DNA from: Phycisphaeraceae bacterium
Lineage (GTDB): Bacteria > Planctomycetota > Phycisphaerae > Phycisphaerales > Phycisphaeraceae
Length of the DNA: 45,482 nt
Assembly (NCBI GenBank): GCA_028280965.1
Contig: JANQKT010000107.1
Location: 1-45,482, forward strand
Direction of reading: 5' to 3'
The notes below the pieces were generated by a model. It was not told the DNA's origin, did not search any database, and worked only from the letters and a program-made list of their open reading frames with translations. The position numbers were made by a program, and so were the translations under genes. Of this stretch, positions 16,699 to 23,750 are shown one piece after another. How positions within the stretch are numbered: position 1 is the stretch's first letter; each line of letters opens with the position of its first letter.

Positions 16699-18147
16699 TT
16701 ACTCCGCTGCCGCGCCCGATCGGGCGGACTGAATCAATCCGCGATAAAGCTGGACCTGTTCGACCGCGGCCTGTCCCTCATCGGTGCTGACGTCGGCGGC
16801 GCCCTCGATGCTGTCGGCGGTGCCGTTGCTATCGACTTCTTCGGCGAGCTTTGTGGCGTCTTTTGCAGATTTTTCGGCCAGGGCCTGCATGTCCTTGATC
16901 CGGTCGGTCATCGCGGTGTGCAGGCCGGGGCCGAGCACGTCCGGGCCGCTGGCGGCGAGTGATTCGAGCAGGGCTGCGTACGACCGGGCCGACAGCGACT
17001 GCTGCTGCAGCGAGCGGGCACGCAGCAGGTAGATGGCCATGGACTGGTCCTGCCCGGCCCCGCCGCCGATCTTGGCGCCAGTAAGTGCCTGGCCGGCGGC
17101 TTCGAGTTTCTTCTGCGCCTTGGCCATGCGGTCAAAGCCGAGCACACGCATCTCTGTATCCAGGCTGCTGAACTCGGCAGTCAGTTGCGTCACCATCGTC
17201 TTTCGGTCGGTTTCGAGCTCGGCGAGCTTGCCCGCGATCAGACGTTTCTCCGCCTCGACCTGCTCGATCTTGCCTTCCAACACCTTGACCACCGCTTCGC
17301 TGCCGGCCTGCCGGACCTCCGCCAGCTCGGCCTGGCCTTCCTGGATATCGGCGTCGAGCCCGAGCGATTCGGCCTGTGCCTCGGCGGTCTGAGCCTCGTA
17401 AGCCGCGGTCGTCGCCTGGTCAAGCTTCTCAAAACGGGCGGCGCCCTCCGCACTGAGCGCCTGGTTGCTCAGGCTCAGCTCAAGCGACTCATACTCCGCG
17501 ACTTCGTCACGCAGCTTGTCGATCTGCTCGTTGAGCTTGGCGAGTTCGGCCCGCGCGGCCTGCGCATCCTTCTCGGCATCGGCGGCGACTTCGGTGAGCT
17601 GGCTGATGCCCTGGACCGAGGTGTTGTCATCGACCTTGCCAGTACGGTAGGTCTCGATCTCGGCGGACCGGTCGCCGGAGAGCTGCCGACTGATCGCGAT
17701 ATTGTTCTCGATCGAGGCGATCTCCTGACGCAGGCCGCCGACTTCGTTGGCGGTACTCTGGAAGCCCTGCTGGGACACGGTGATCAGGTAGGCCGCCTCG
17801 TCGGACAGGATCATCGCGATGATTCCGTTGGCGGCGGACTTCTGCGCATCGTTGCCCGTCGCAGCGACGTTCTGTGCCAGCGGCAGTAAGGCGAGCGACT
17901 GGTCGATGTAGGCCGCCTCAGACGAGTGCACAGGGGGGATTTCAACATCCTGCACGGTCGCTCCGCCGGAGTACAGCCGCTTGTTACCCTCCATCGGCGT
18001 GGCCGGGGCGCTGAGCTGGCGGTTCATCTGCGCGATGAGCGTCTCAAGCTCCTCGGCGGACTGCGAAGCAGGAGACTGGTTGCCGCAGCCGGTCAGGCCG
18101 ACAGACAACAGGCAGGCGGCGGTCGTTGCGATCAGGGGTTTACGCAC
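16699..18147 (-). CDS. Coiled-coil lipoprotein of unknown function
   Basis: A 482-residue protein with a lipoprotein signal, LLSVGLTGC, acylated Cys at residue 21. The mature chain is mainly charged, alanine-rich heptads from about 120 to 340 (AEKDAQAARAELAKLNEQIDKL, KIEQVEAEKRL), so it should form a long coiled coil in the periplasm. No known family was recognised. The start is GTG at 18147 with a GGGAAG ribosome site. The upstream gene on the same strand ends in a strong terminator, so this gene likely has its own promoter, for example TTATAG 11 nt before the start. Confidence 0.75.
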   Translation of the reverse strand: MRKPLIATTAACLLSVGLTGCGNQSPASQSAEELETLIAQMNRQLSAPATPMEGNKRLYSGGATVQDVEIPPVHSSEAAYIDQSLALLPLAQNVAATGNDAQKSAANGIIAMILSDEAAYLITVSQQGFQSTANEVGGLRQEIASIENNIAISRQLSGDRSAEIETYRTGKVDDNTSVQGISQLTEVAADAEKDAQAARAELAKLNEQIDKLRDEVAEYESLELSLSNQALSAEGAARFEKLDQATTAAYEAQTAEAQAESLGLDADIQEGQAELAEVRQAGSEAVVKVLEGKIEQVEAEKRLIAGKLAELETDRKTMVTQLTAEFSSLDTEMRVLGFDRMAKAQKKLEAAGQALTGAKIGGGAGQDQSMAIYLLRARSLQQQSLSARSYAALLESLAASGPDVLGPGLHTAMTDRIKDMQALAEKSAKDATKLAEEVDSNGTADSIEGAADVSTDEGQAAVEQVQLYRGLIQSARSGAAAE

Positions 18148-18170
18148 GTTGGTCTTCCCTATAAAGCCTT

Positions 18171-18193
18171 GAAAAACGGTGCGAGCCGCACCG
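18171..18193 (-). terminator. Rho-independent terminator
   Basis: On the minus strand a perfect 7-bp GC-rich stem (18177-18183 with 18187-18193) with a 3-nt loop is followed at once by TTTTTC. It lies 9 nt past the stop codon of the exported protein gene 18203-19033 and is the clearest intrinsic terminator in the window. Confidence 0.85.
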
Positions 18194-18202
18194 CGTGTCG
18201 GA

Positions 18203-19033
18203 TCACTCTGCGGGGGCCGGGCGCTCGCGCTCCTGCCCGGGGATGCGGTAATCGATGCCGTAGGCCGAGCCCTGGTTGGCGCGGATCAGCGACTTGATCC
18301 AGTCGACCAGCTCCTTAAACCGTTTGTCATCGCTGTTGCGGAAACGCGGCCGCCAGCCATTGACCTGCGGCGCGGCGAACTTCGCTTCTTCGCGCGGCAG
18401 CGCCCACTGGAGCAGCAGCGACTCCTCGGGGTTGTTCCGGTCGATCATGGGCTGGCCGTCGATCTGGACCTGGGTGAGGATGTAGAAATTGGTCATCTCG
18501 ATCTGCTCGGTCTCGCGCCCCTTGTCGAAGAGGTAGAGCCCGCGGACCGCGCCGTCGCCGAAGTGGTTCCGGAAGTAGCCCAGCACGTGCGAGCCGTGGA
18601 TCCGCCGCCAGGCCCGCAGCGACTCAACGCTGCCCTTGACGCGGACCTTCTTGTAGTACTCGCGGGCGCGGAGCTGGAACATGAGGTCGAGCTGCTCGTA
18701 GCCCTCGGCCTTGTTGACCCAGTCGTCCTGGGCCTTTTTGCCGCGCGGGATCCGGTCGTCTGCCTTGAATTCTTCGAGGAAATCCCTGAGCACATCCTTC
18801 TCGATGTCGATCCGGGGCTTGGTGTCCAGATCGACCTCGTAGACCTTGATCAACTCGATGTCGTCTTCGGTGATCATCGCCGGCCGGCGGTCGCGTTGCT
18901 GACGCGGCTCTGCGGCGATGTTGTCTACCGGGGCGGGCACCGCGACCGCGAGCGAGCCCACACTCATCACACACACGGCGGCCAGGCAGGCCCACAGCGG
19001 CCGGTTCAAAGTCCCTCGGTTTGACGATCTCAT
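18203..19033 (-). CDS. Exported protein of unknown function
   Basis: A 276-residue protein. A basic N-terminus and hydrophobic run (LWACLAAVCVMSVGSLAVAVPAP, about 13-35) make a signal peptide or anchor. The mature part is rich in charged residues with aromatic clusters (LDLMFQLRAREYYKKVRVKG, SHVLGYFRNHFGDGAVRGLYLF). I do not recognise a family and see no heme CXXCH or other catalytic motif. The ATG at 19033 has a GGAG site with 8-nt spacing, and a TATAAT promoter lies upstream. An intrinsic terminator follows, so it is transcribed alone. Confidence 0.7.
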   Translation of the reverse strand: MRSSNRGTLNRPLWACLAAVCVMSVGSLAVAVPAPVDNIAAEPRQQRDRRPAMITEDDIELIKVYEVDLDTKPRIDIEKDVLRDFLEEFKADDRIPRGKKAQDDWVNKAEGYEQLDLMFQLRAREYYKKVRVKGSVESLRAWRRIHGSHVLGYFRNHFGDGAVRGLYLFDKGRETEQIEMTNFYILTQVQIDGQPMIDRNNPEESLLLQWALPREEAKFAAPQVNGWRPRFRNSDDKRFKELVDWIKSLIRANQGSAYGIDYRIPGQERERPAPAE

Positions 19034-19108
19034 AGGCAATACTCCGGGTCGGGCCAGACCCGCCTTCGCTCGCAAACCCTTGTAGGCAGCGGGCTTCGGC
19101 GAGATGGC

Positions 19109-19137
19109 ATTATACGGCAACTCGGGCGGGCACGAAA
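19109..19137 (-). promoter_or_regulatory. Sigma-70-type promoter for the exported protein gene
   Basis: On the minus strand TATAAT (19109-19114) is preceded by a 17-nt spacer and TTTCGT (19132-19137). The leader to the ATG at 19033 would be about 70 nt and contains a GGGTC/GACCC hairpin. Confidence 0.6.
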
Positions 19138-19235
19138 CCCGCCACTCCTGAAAGACGGCGGCCACGACCGGGCCCGTACGTCTTAACCGGCAGATCACCG
19201 GGCCGGCTTGCGGGCTTCCCAGGGAACTTCCGGGG

Positions 19236-19643
19236 TCAGCCCGCCTGCGCCGGCGGGCCGACCAGTTCCTCGGCTAAGGCGATCAGTCGCTCGAGCCGCA
19301 CCGGCTTGAGCAGGTAGCCGTCCACGCCCAAGGCCTCGGCGTAGACCTGGTGCCGCTTGCCCTCGTTGGCCGTCACCATCACGACCCGCGGGCAGTTCTC
19401 GAAGTTCTTGATCTTTTCGAGCACCAGGAAGCCCGACCGCTTGGGGAGCATCATGTCCAGCAGGACCAGGTCCGGCGGGTCGGTCTCGATGATCCGGACC
19501 GCGGTGTTGCCGTCGCCGCAGGTCTGGGTCAGCGCCCCCTCGGCCTGGAGGGCGTGGTCGATCGCGCTGCGGATCTCCGGGTCATCATCAACGATCAGCA
19601 CCTTGGCGTCTTTGAGCCGCAGGTCTTCGGCCTGTTCGGTCAT
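19236..19643 (-). CDS. Stand-alone response regulator receiver domain
   Basis: A 135-residue CheY-like receiver with no output domain. The phosphoacceptor is Asp63 in LVLLDMMLP, with acidic pocket Asp19/Asp20, Thr91 in MVTAN and Lys113 in LLKPV. It should be phosphorylated by a histidine kinase and act by protein contact. No kinase is nearby. A GTG at 19652 would add three residues; ATG 19643 is preferred because GAGAG lies at a better distance. It has its own promoter between it and the acyltransferase gene upstream. Confidence 0.88.
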   Translation of the reverse strand: MTEQAEDLRLKDAKVLIVDDDPEIRSAIDHALQAEGALTQTCGDGNTAVRIIETDPPDLVLLDMMLPKRSGFLVLEKIKNFENCPRVVMVTANEGKRHQVYAEALGVDGYLLKPVRLERLIALAEELVGPPAQAG

Positions 19644-19665
19644 GGTTGTCACTCTCTGAGGAATC

Positions 19666-19683
19666 GGCCGCCGGCCGGCGGCC
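19666..19683 (-). promoter_or_regulatory. 18-nt perfect GC palindrome in the response regulator leader
   Basis: A perfect palindrome made only of G and C lies between the predicted transcript start (about 19694) and the ATG at 19643. It could form a stable hairpin in the 5' leader or serve as a binding site for a dimeric protein. Confidence 0.5.
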
Positions 19684-19700
19684 TCGGTTGCGGGCCCCGT

Positions 19701-19729
19701 ATTGTCACCCTACCCGCCCCGCAGGTCAA
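19701..19729 (-). promoter_or_regulatory. Sigma-70-type promoter for the response regulator gene
   Basis: On the minus strand a near-consensus TTGACC (19724-19729), a 17-nt spacer and GACAAT (19701-19706) form the best -35/-10 pair in the window. The leader to the ATG would be about 50 nt. Confidence 0.65.
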
Positions 19730-19742
19730 CTATACGAACGGA

Positions 19743-20756
19743 TTATCGCACGGCCTCTACCGGTTTCTCCAATTCGCGCATCAGCTCGTCGGTCATCCAC
19801 GGCAGGGCTTCCAGGTTCCGCCTAAGCACGCGGGATATCGGTTTGCCCTCGCGCTCGTGCCTGGGTCGGCTCTTCCACCGCCGGTGCATCCACCAGTACT
19901 GGTCCGGCTGCATCCGCACGGCCAGCTCGAGGGCACGGGTGTATCGCGCAGTGATGTAATACAAGGGATCGCGCTGGTCCGCCCAGTCCTCGGGGTAGAT
20001 CACGTCCGTCGTGCCGACCTCGTACTTGAACTGCTCGCCCCGCCGCATCGCGTAGCCGCAGACGACCGCGGCCTCGAACCGCTGGGCCAGGAGCGCGATC
20101 GACTTGTACGCGCTCGCCAGCCGGCCCATGAACGGGACGAACAGATGCTTCTCGCCCGCGTTCTGGTCGGCGATGAAAGCGAGCGCCCCGCCGGACTTCA
20201 TCACGGCGACCATCTCATCCGTCGCGTCCCACTTGGTGATCACGCGCATGCCCTTGCGCTCACGGATACCCAGCAGCCAGTCGTAGACAAGCGGGTTGTC
20301 CAGCGGGCGCGCCAGCGCATCGACGTGGTAGCCGAGCGTCGCCAGCGCGTAGCCGAGCAGCTCGAAGTTGCCTAGGTGGCCGGTGACGAGGATGACCGGC
20401 CGGCCGGAGTTGAGCACGCCGATCGCCTCGCCCAGGCGTCCGGTCTCCAGGCGCTCGGCCCAGTTGGTCTCGTGGATCAGCCGCGGGGTGTGCATCGTCT
20501 CGATGACGAAGCGGATGAGGTTCTGCATCGACGCCCTGGCCGCCGCATCCACCCGTGCCTCGGGCCAGTCGGGGAAGCTTCGGCGGATATTGGCGCGTGA
20601 GCGCTCGGCCCGCCGGCCGTCCAGCCGGTGGACCAGCGAGCCGATCATCGCCGCGGTCTGGAGGTTGGGGTCGACATCAAACGCGGTCAGCGCCGCCGCC
20701 GCCGACCGGGCCGCGAGGTACTGGGTCCACATCATCACCGGGCCGGGCTTGGCCAA
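19743..20756 (-). CDS. Lipid A biosynthesis lauroyl/myristoyl acyltransferase family (LpxL/HtrB-like)
   Basis: A 337-residue inner-membrane-associated acyltransferase. The HX4E catalytic pair is His127/Glu132 in TGHLGNFELLG. The DQNAG segment near 195 and the C-terminal QPDQYWWMHRRWKSRP are characteristic of the LpxL/HtrB family, which adds secondary acyl chains to lipid A or related lipids. The start is TTG at 20756, supported by AGGAG with 8-nt spacing; an ATG at 20735 is the alternative. A TACACT box at 20791-20796 (minus strand) would give a leader of about 28 nt. The acceptor lipid in this organism is not known. Confidence 0.9.
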   Translation of the reverse strand: MAKPGPVMMWTQYLAARSAAAALTAFDVDPNLQTAAMIGSLVHRLDGRRAERSRANIRRSFPDWPEARVDAAARASMQNLIRFVIETMHTPRLIHETNWAERLETGRLGEAIGVLNSGRPVILVTGHLGNFELLGYALATLGYHVDALARPLDNPLVYDWLLGIRERKGMRVITKWDATDEMVAVMKSGGALAFIADQNAGEKHLFVPFMGRLASAYKSIALLAQRFEAAVVCGYAMRRGEQFKYEVGTTDVIYPEDWADQRDPLYYITARYTRALELAVRMQPDQYWWMHRRWKSRPRHEREGKPISRVLRRNLEALPWMTDELMRELEKPVEAVR

Positions 20757-20827
20757 GGTCGGGGCTCCTGGTGAAATTCCAAGGCAGGACAGTGTAATCT
20801 GAAGCGGCCGAGGTGGCTTGTGCCAGG

Positions 20828-20856
20828 TTGCCCAATCAGCCGGGTTGGGCTAGACT
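20828..20856 (+). promoter_or_regulatory. Sigma-70-type promoter for rpoZ
   Basis: TTGCCC (20828-20833), a 17-nt spacer and TAGACT (20851-20856). The predicted transcript start near 20863 falls inside the hairpin at 20861-20877. Confidence 0.5.
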
Positions 20857-20860
20857 ACTT

Positions 20861-20877
20861 GGCTCGAAAATCGAGCC
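20861..20877 (+). promoter_or_regulatory. 5' end hairpin of the rpoZ transcript
   Basis: A perfect 7-bp stem (20861-20867 with 20871-20877) with an AAA loop at or near the predicted rpoZ transcript start, followed by a GGAG ribosome site. It may protect the RNA 5' end or tune transcription start. Confidence 0.45.
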
Positions 20878-20902
20878 CTACCCCGCACCCGGAGCCCCGC
20901 TC

Positions 20903-21118
20903 ATGATCGAAGCGCTCAAAGACGACCGTGTCATCAACGAACTCGGCGGCCGGTTCAAGTTCACCGCCCTGGTCCAGCACCGCGTCCGCCAACTCATGAA
21001 CGAGGACGCCCGCCCGCTGGTCGAGCGCAACGGCCGAAGCAACTTCGAGGTCGCCGTGCAGGAGATCGTCGAGGGCAAGATCACGCTGGAGATGGCGGAA
21101 GACGCGGACGCCGAGTAA
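20903..21118 (+). CDS. rpoZ: DNA-directed RNA polymerase omega subunit
   Basis: A 71-residue protein matching the omega subunit, which helps assemble and stabilise RNA polymerase. The family core is visible in KFTALVQHRVRQLMN (about 19-33) followed by NFEVAVQEIVEGKI. The length is within the short range of omega subunits. ATG 20903 with a GGAG site is chosen over a longer in-frame start at 20813 that would cross the promoter. It is followed by coaC, a neighbour often seen beside rpoZ in bacteria, which adds support. Confidence 0.87.
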   Translation: MIEALKDDRVINELGGRFKFTALVQHRVRQLMNEDARPLVERNGRSNFEVAVQEIVEGKITLEMAEDADAE

Positions 21119-21148
21119 CAACCCGCCTGACTGATATCAAAACAACAG

Positions 21149-21168
21149 CCCCCGCCGCGAGGTGGGGG
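21149..21168 (+). terminator. Hairpin with GNRA loop after rpoZ
   Basis: An 8-bp stem (21149-21156 with 21161-21168, one G-T pair) closed by a GCGA tetraloop and followed by TTATCATTT. It probably ends rpoZ transcripts. The -10 box of coaC begins 2 nt later. Confidence 0.55.
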
Positions 21169-21169
21169 T

Positions 21170-21175
21170 TATCAT
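21170..21175 (+). promoter_or_regulatory. Leaderless-type -10 box for coaC
   Basis: TATCAT lies exactly 6 nt before the ATG at 21182. It overlaps the A+T stretch that follows the rpoZ hairpin. Confidence 0.6.
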
Positions 21176-21181
21176 TTGGGT

Positions 21182-21757
21182 ATGGCTCACGACACCCAAC
21201 AACTCACTGGGAAAAAGATCCTCATCGCCCTCACCGGCGGGATCGCCTGCTACAAGACCGCGACGCTCGTCAGCCGGCTGGTCCAGCGCGGCGCCGAGGT
21301 TCGGGTCATCATGACCGATGCGGCGACGAAGTTCATCACCCCGCTCACGCTCCAGTCGCTCTCCGGCCACACGGTGCTCACCAGCATGTGGCAGCATGAC
21401 GACCGCCCGGACAGCCAGCACATCGGCCTGGCCCGCTGGTGCGATGTGCTGTGCATCGCGCCCTGCTCAGCCGACATGATCGCCAAGCTGGCCCACGGCC
21501 TGACGCCGGACATCGTATCACTCACCGCGTCCGCGCTGCCGAGCGAGACACCGCTTCTGTTAGCCCCGGCGATGAACGCGGATATGTGGGCCAACCCGGT
21601 CTGTCAACGCAACCTCTCGCTTCTGCGCGATCTTCTGCCGAACCTCAACGAAGTCGGCCCCGACGAGGGCTGGCAGGCCTGCCGGACCTCAGGCGGCGGA
21701 CGCATGAGCGAGCCGGAAATGATCCGCGACGAAACCATCAAGCTGCTGGGCGCTTAG
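21182..21757 (+). CDS. coaC: Phosphopantothenoylcysteine decarboxylase, stand-alone CoaC
   Basis: A 191-residue flavoprotein that decarboxylates 4'-phosphopantothenoylcysteine in CoA synthesis. TGGIACYKT (18-26) binds FMN phosphate, His80 in SQHIGLA is the catalytic base, PAMNADMW (129-136) is the family motif, and Cys167 in ACRTSGGGRM is the substrate-clamp cysteine. It lacks the CoaB ligase domain found in the usual CoaBC fusion. ATG 21182 is chosen over an in-frame TTG at 21176 because of the -10 spacing. It is convergent with the PQQ protein gene. Confidence 0.92.
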   Translation: MAHDTQQLTGKKILIALTGGIACYKTATLVSRLVQRGAEVRVIMTDAATKFITPLTLQSLSGHTVLTSMWQHDDRPDSQHIGLARWCDVLCIAPCSADMIAKLAHGLTPDIVSLTASALPSETPLLLAPAMNADMWANPVCQRNLSLLRDLLPNLNEVGPDEGWQACRTSGGGRMSEPEMIRDETIKLLGA

Positions 21758-21765
21758 TTAAGCGC
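21750..21765. terminator. Short bidirectional hairpin between coaC and the PQQ gene
   Basis: A 7-bp perfect inverted repeat (21750-21756 with 21759-21765) spans the coaC stop codon and lies 4 nt from the stop of the convergent gene. Its small loop and short A/T content make termination likely but weak. Confidence 0.45.
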
Positions 21766-21769
21766 TGCC

Positions 21770-23038
21770 TCAGTTCAGCCCGCCCGGCGCCGCCCAGCGG
21801 TAGACGCTCAAACCCTTCAACTCGCGGATGATGATCAGCTCGCCGTCCACCGCGATGTGCCCCCACGTCTCCTGATCGGCGATCTTCCGCTCCGATACGA
21901 TCTTGCAAGCCTCGTCCGGCGTCGCGTGGATCAGACGCAGCGTGCCATCAAAACCCAGCGCGAGGATGCGGTCGCCCTGGCGGACCGAGGACCAGTACTC
22001 GCCGTACTTCTTGTCGGTCGTCCACTCCGCCTCGCCAGTCTTCATGTCCATGCAGCGGACCTTCTCGTCCCGGCCATGCAGGTAGAGATAACCATCGATC
22101 AGCAAGGGCGAAGACATGTATCCTTCGATCGGATTGTTCCAGACGAGCTTGGAGGTGAAGGTGCCGTCGTCGTTGGCGGTGATCTTGAATAGGAACGAGC
22201 CGCCGCCGTAGCTGCTGGTGAAGACGTGGTCGCTGTCGAACACGGTGGGCGGGAGGATATTCATGCCGCGGAAGGACTTGATCGGCTCGCGCCAGAGCAC
22301 GCCGCCGGTGTCGAGGTCGATGCCCGCGAGCTCGCCGCGTGTCTGGACGAGCAGCTGCCGCTTGCCGGCGACGGTATCGATGACCGGCGAGGAGAAGTTG
22401 CCGCCGATCATATCGCGCGCGTCGTGCATGGACCGCCAGATCGTTTCGCCCGTCTTCTTGTTGAGCTTGCAAACCGACAGCCCGGCCTGGACGTAGACGG
22501 CGTCGCCATCGATCAGCGGGGAGCATGCCTGGCCGAACATCGGCTTGGCGGTGCCGTACCGCCCCTTGAAATCGACGTGCCAGACGACCTCGCCGGACTC
22601 GACATCGAGGCAGACCAGGTCGTCGAGCATGCCCATGACGTACAGGTGTTCGCCATCCGTCGCGGGCGTAGACTTGATCCAGCTCCCATTCCGCCGGGCG
22701 AAGAACGGGACCTTCATCGCGCCCGGCCAGCTCGTTTCCCAGAGCTGCTCGCCGGTCTTGAGATCGAACGCGCGGACGACCTCGTCCTTCTCATCGAGCG
22801 TTTCAACAGTAAACACGCGGCCGCCCGACACGACCGGTCCGGGATAGCCGGCGGCGAGATCGACCCGCCAGACGGACTTGAGCGCGTCTTCGCCTAGCGT
22901 CGATGGCCACTTCGGCCCGGCGACCACGCCGTCACGCGTCGGCCCGCGCCACTGCGGCCAATCGGCAAGCACCGCGGCGGCGGGGATGAAAAAGGCAATA
23001 CTTAAGACGAGCGATGTGATCAGCCGGGAAGTGTTCAT
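21770..23038 (-). CDS. Exported PQQ-like beta-propeller protein
   Basis: A 422-residue exported protein with a signal peptide (LITSLVLSIAFFIPAAAVLA) followed at once by DWPQWRGPTRDGV, a start typical of planctomycete PQQ-repeat proteins. Repeats of the form LYVMGMLDDLVCLDVESGEVVW and VYVQAGLSVCKLNKKTGETIW (about seven or eight blades) show the beta-propeller fold. The alcohol dehydrogenase active-site residues are not evident, so it is more likely a binding or scaffold protein than a quinoprotein dehydrogenase. An AAAGG site precedes the ATG. The next gene upstream ends 41 nt away on the same strand. Confidence 0.88.
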   Translation of the reverse strand: MNTSRLITSLVLSIAFFIPAAAVLADWPQWRGPTRDGVVAGPKWPSTLGEDALKSVWRVDLAAGYPGPVVSGGRVFTVETLDEKDEVVRAFDLKTGEQLWETSWPGAMKVPFFARRNGSWIKSTPATDGEHLYVMGMLDDLVCLDVESGEVVWHVDFKGRYGTAKPMFGQACSPLIDGDAVYVQAGLSVCKLNKKTGETIWRSMHDARDMIGGNFSSPVIDTVAGKRQLLVQTRGELAGIDLDTGGVLWREPIKSFRGMNILPPTVFDSDHVFTSSYGGGSFLFKITANDDGTFTSKLVWNNPIEGYMSSPLLIDGYLYLHGRDEKVRCMDMKTGEAEWTTDKKYGEYWSSVRQGDRILALGFDGTLRLIHATPDEACKIVSERKIADQETWGHIAVDGELIIIRELKGLSVYRWAAPGGLN

Positions 23039-23079
23039 GTTCGGCCTTTCGTGGTTGAGCCCCCAACGGATTCAGCCAA

Positions 23080-23535
23080 TCATAGGGTTTTCTCTATCTT
23101 CCAGCCGAACCCCCGCCGGTTGTCGATCCAGCGCAGCCAACTCGGTGTGAAGCGGTAAAAAAACTGCATCTTCATGGCTTGATCATAGGGTGGGCCGGTG
23201 ACGAACGGGTACTTGGATGCGTAGAGCTTGAACGCGTCTGCAACCTTACCGCCGTCGAGGACCTCCGCTCGGCCGCGCATCTGCAGGCCGTGGATCTGCT
23301 CGGGCTCGTCCTGGTGCGCGTAGATCGCAACAGCCACTTGCGGCTCAGCAAGTAGATTTCGCGAGTGCGCTGAGGCCTCAGCACTGACCCAGTACAGACG
23401 CCAGGCGTCGTCGGCGGCGAACTGGATGTTCGCAGCAAAGGGCGATCCGTCCGCGTCCACGGTCGCGAGCGATGCGGTCCGGCACACCGCGAGGAAGGTG
23501 GCGATCTGCTGGTCAATGCTGAGGTCGGTTGTCAT
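23080..23535 (-). CDS. Pyridoxamine 5'-phosphate oxidase-like flavin protein
   Basis: A 151-residue FMN-binding split-barrel protein of the kind annotated as general stress protein 26 or YhbP-like. The segment TFLAVCRTASLATVDADGSPFAANIQF (about 13-39) is the first part of the barrel, and GLQMRGRAEVLDGGKVADAF (about 87-106) the second. It is not the vitamin B6 enzyme PdxH itself, which is longer and has substrate residues absent here. Its ATG overlaps the stop of the small membrane gene upstream as ATGA, so translation is coupled. Confidence 0.78.
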   Translation of the reverse strand: MTTDLSIDQQIATFLAVCRTASLATVDADGSPFAANIQFAADDAWRLYWVSAEASAHSRNLLAEPQVAVAIYAHQDEPEQIHGLQMRGRAEVLDGGKVADAFKLYASKYPFVTGPPYDQAMKMQFFYRFTPSWLRWIDNRRGFGWKIEKTL

Positions 23536-23657
23536 TCCAAAAAGCCCCTGCTCATGAGATGCCAGACGCCAAGACCCGCGGGCAGGAGCACGCAGATCAC
23601 CATAAAGATGATGAAAAGCAGGCCGGGCATACGGCCCCACCCGCGCATCGGAGCCAT
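23532..23657 (-). CDS. 41-residue single-pass membrane protein
   Basis: A small gene starting ATG at 23657: MAPMRGWGRM, then a strongly hydrophobic stretch (PGLLFIIFMVICVLLPAGLGV, about residues 11-31), then HLMSRGFLE. The basic N-terminus and one clear membrane helix suggest an N-in orientation. Its TGA overlaps the ATG of the flavin protein gene in an ATGA, the usual sign of translational coupling. I do not recognise a family. No clear ribosome site lies upstream, so expression is inferred from the overlap and membrane-helix composition. Confidence 0.6.
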   Translation of the reverse strand: MAPMRGWGRMPGLLFIIFMVICVLLPAGLGVWHLMSRGFLE

Positions 23658-23750
23658 GTCATAGGAGTTCGATCTGAGTCGCATTCTCTAAGCGTACTGC
23701 AGGATCGCCTCTCGATGATCGGATTGGCGATTGTTGGTTTCCTACGCCCG

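Noticed and set aside
19653-19660. GTG start at 19652 for the response regulator
   Set aside because: It would add only three residues and has poorer ribosome-site spacing than the ATG at 19643, so it is noted but not used.
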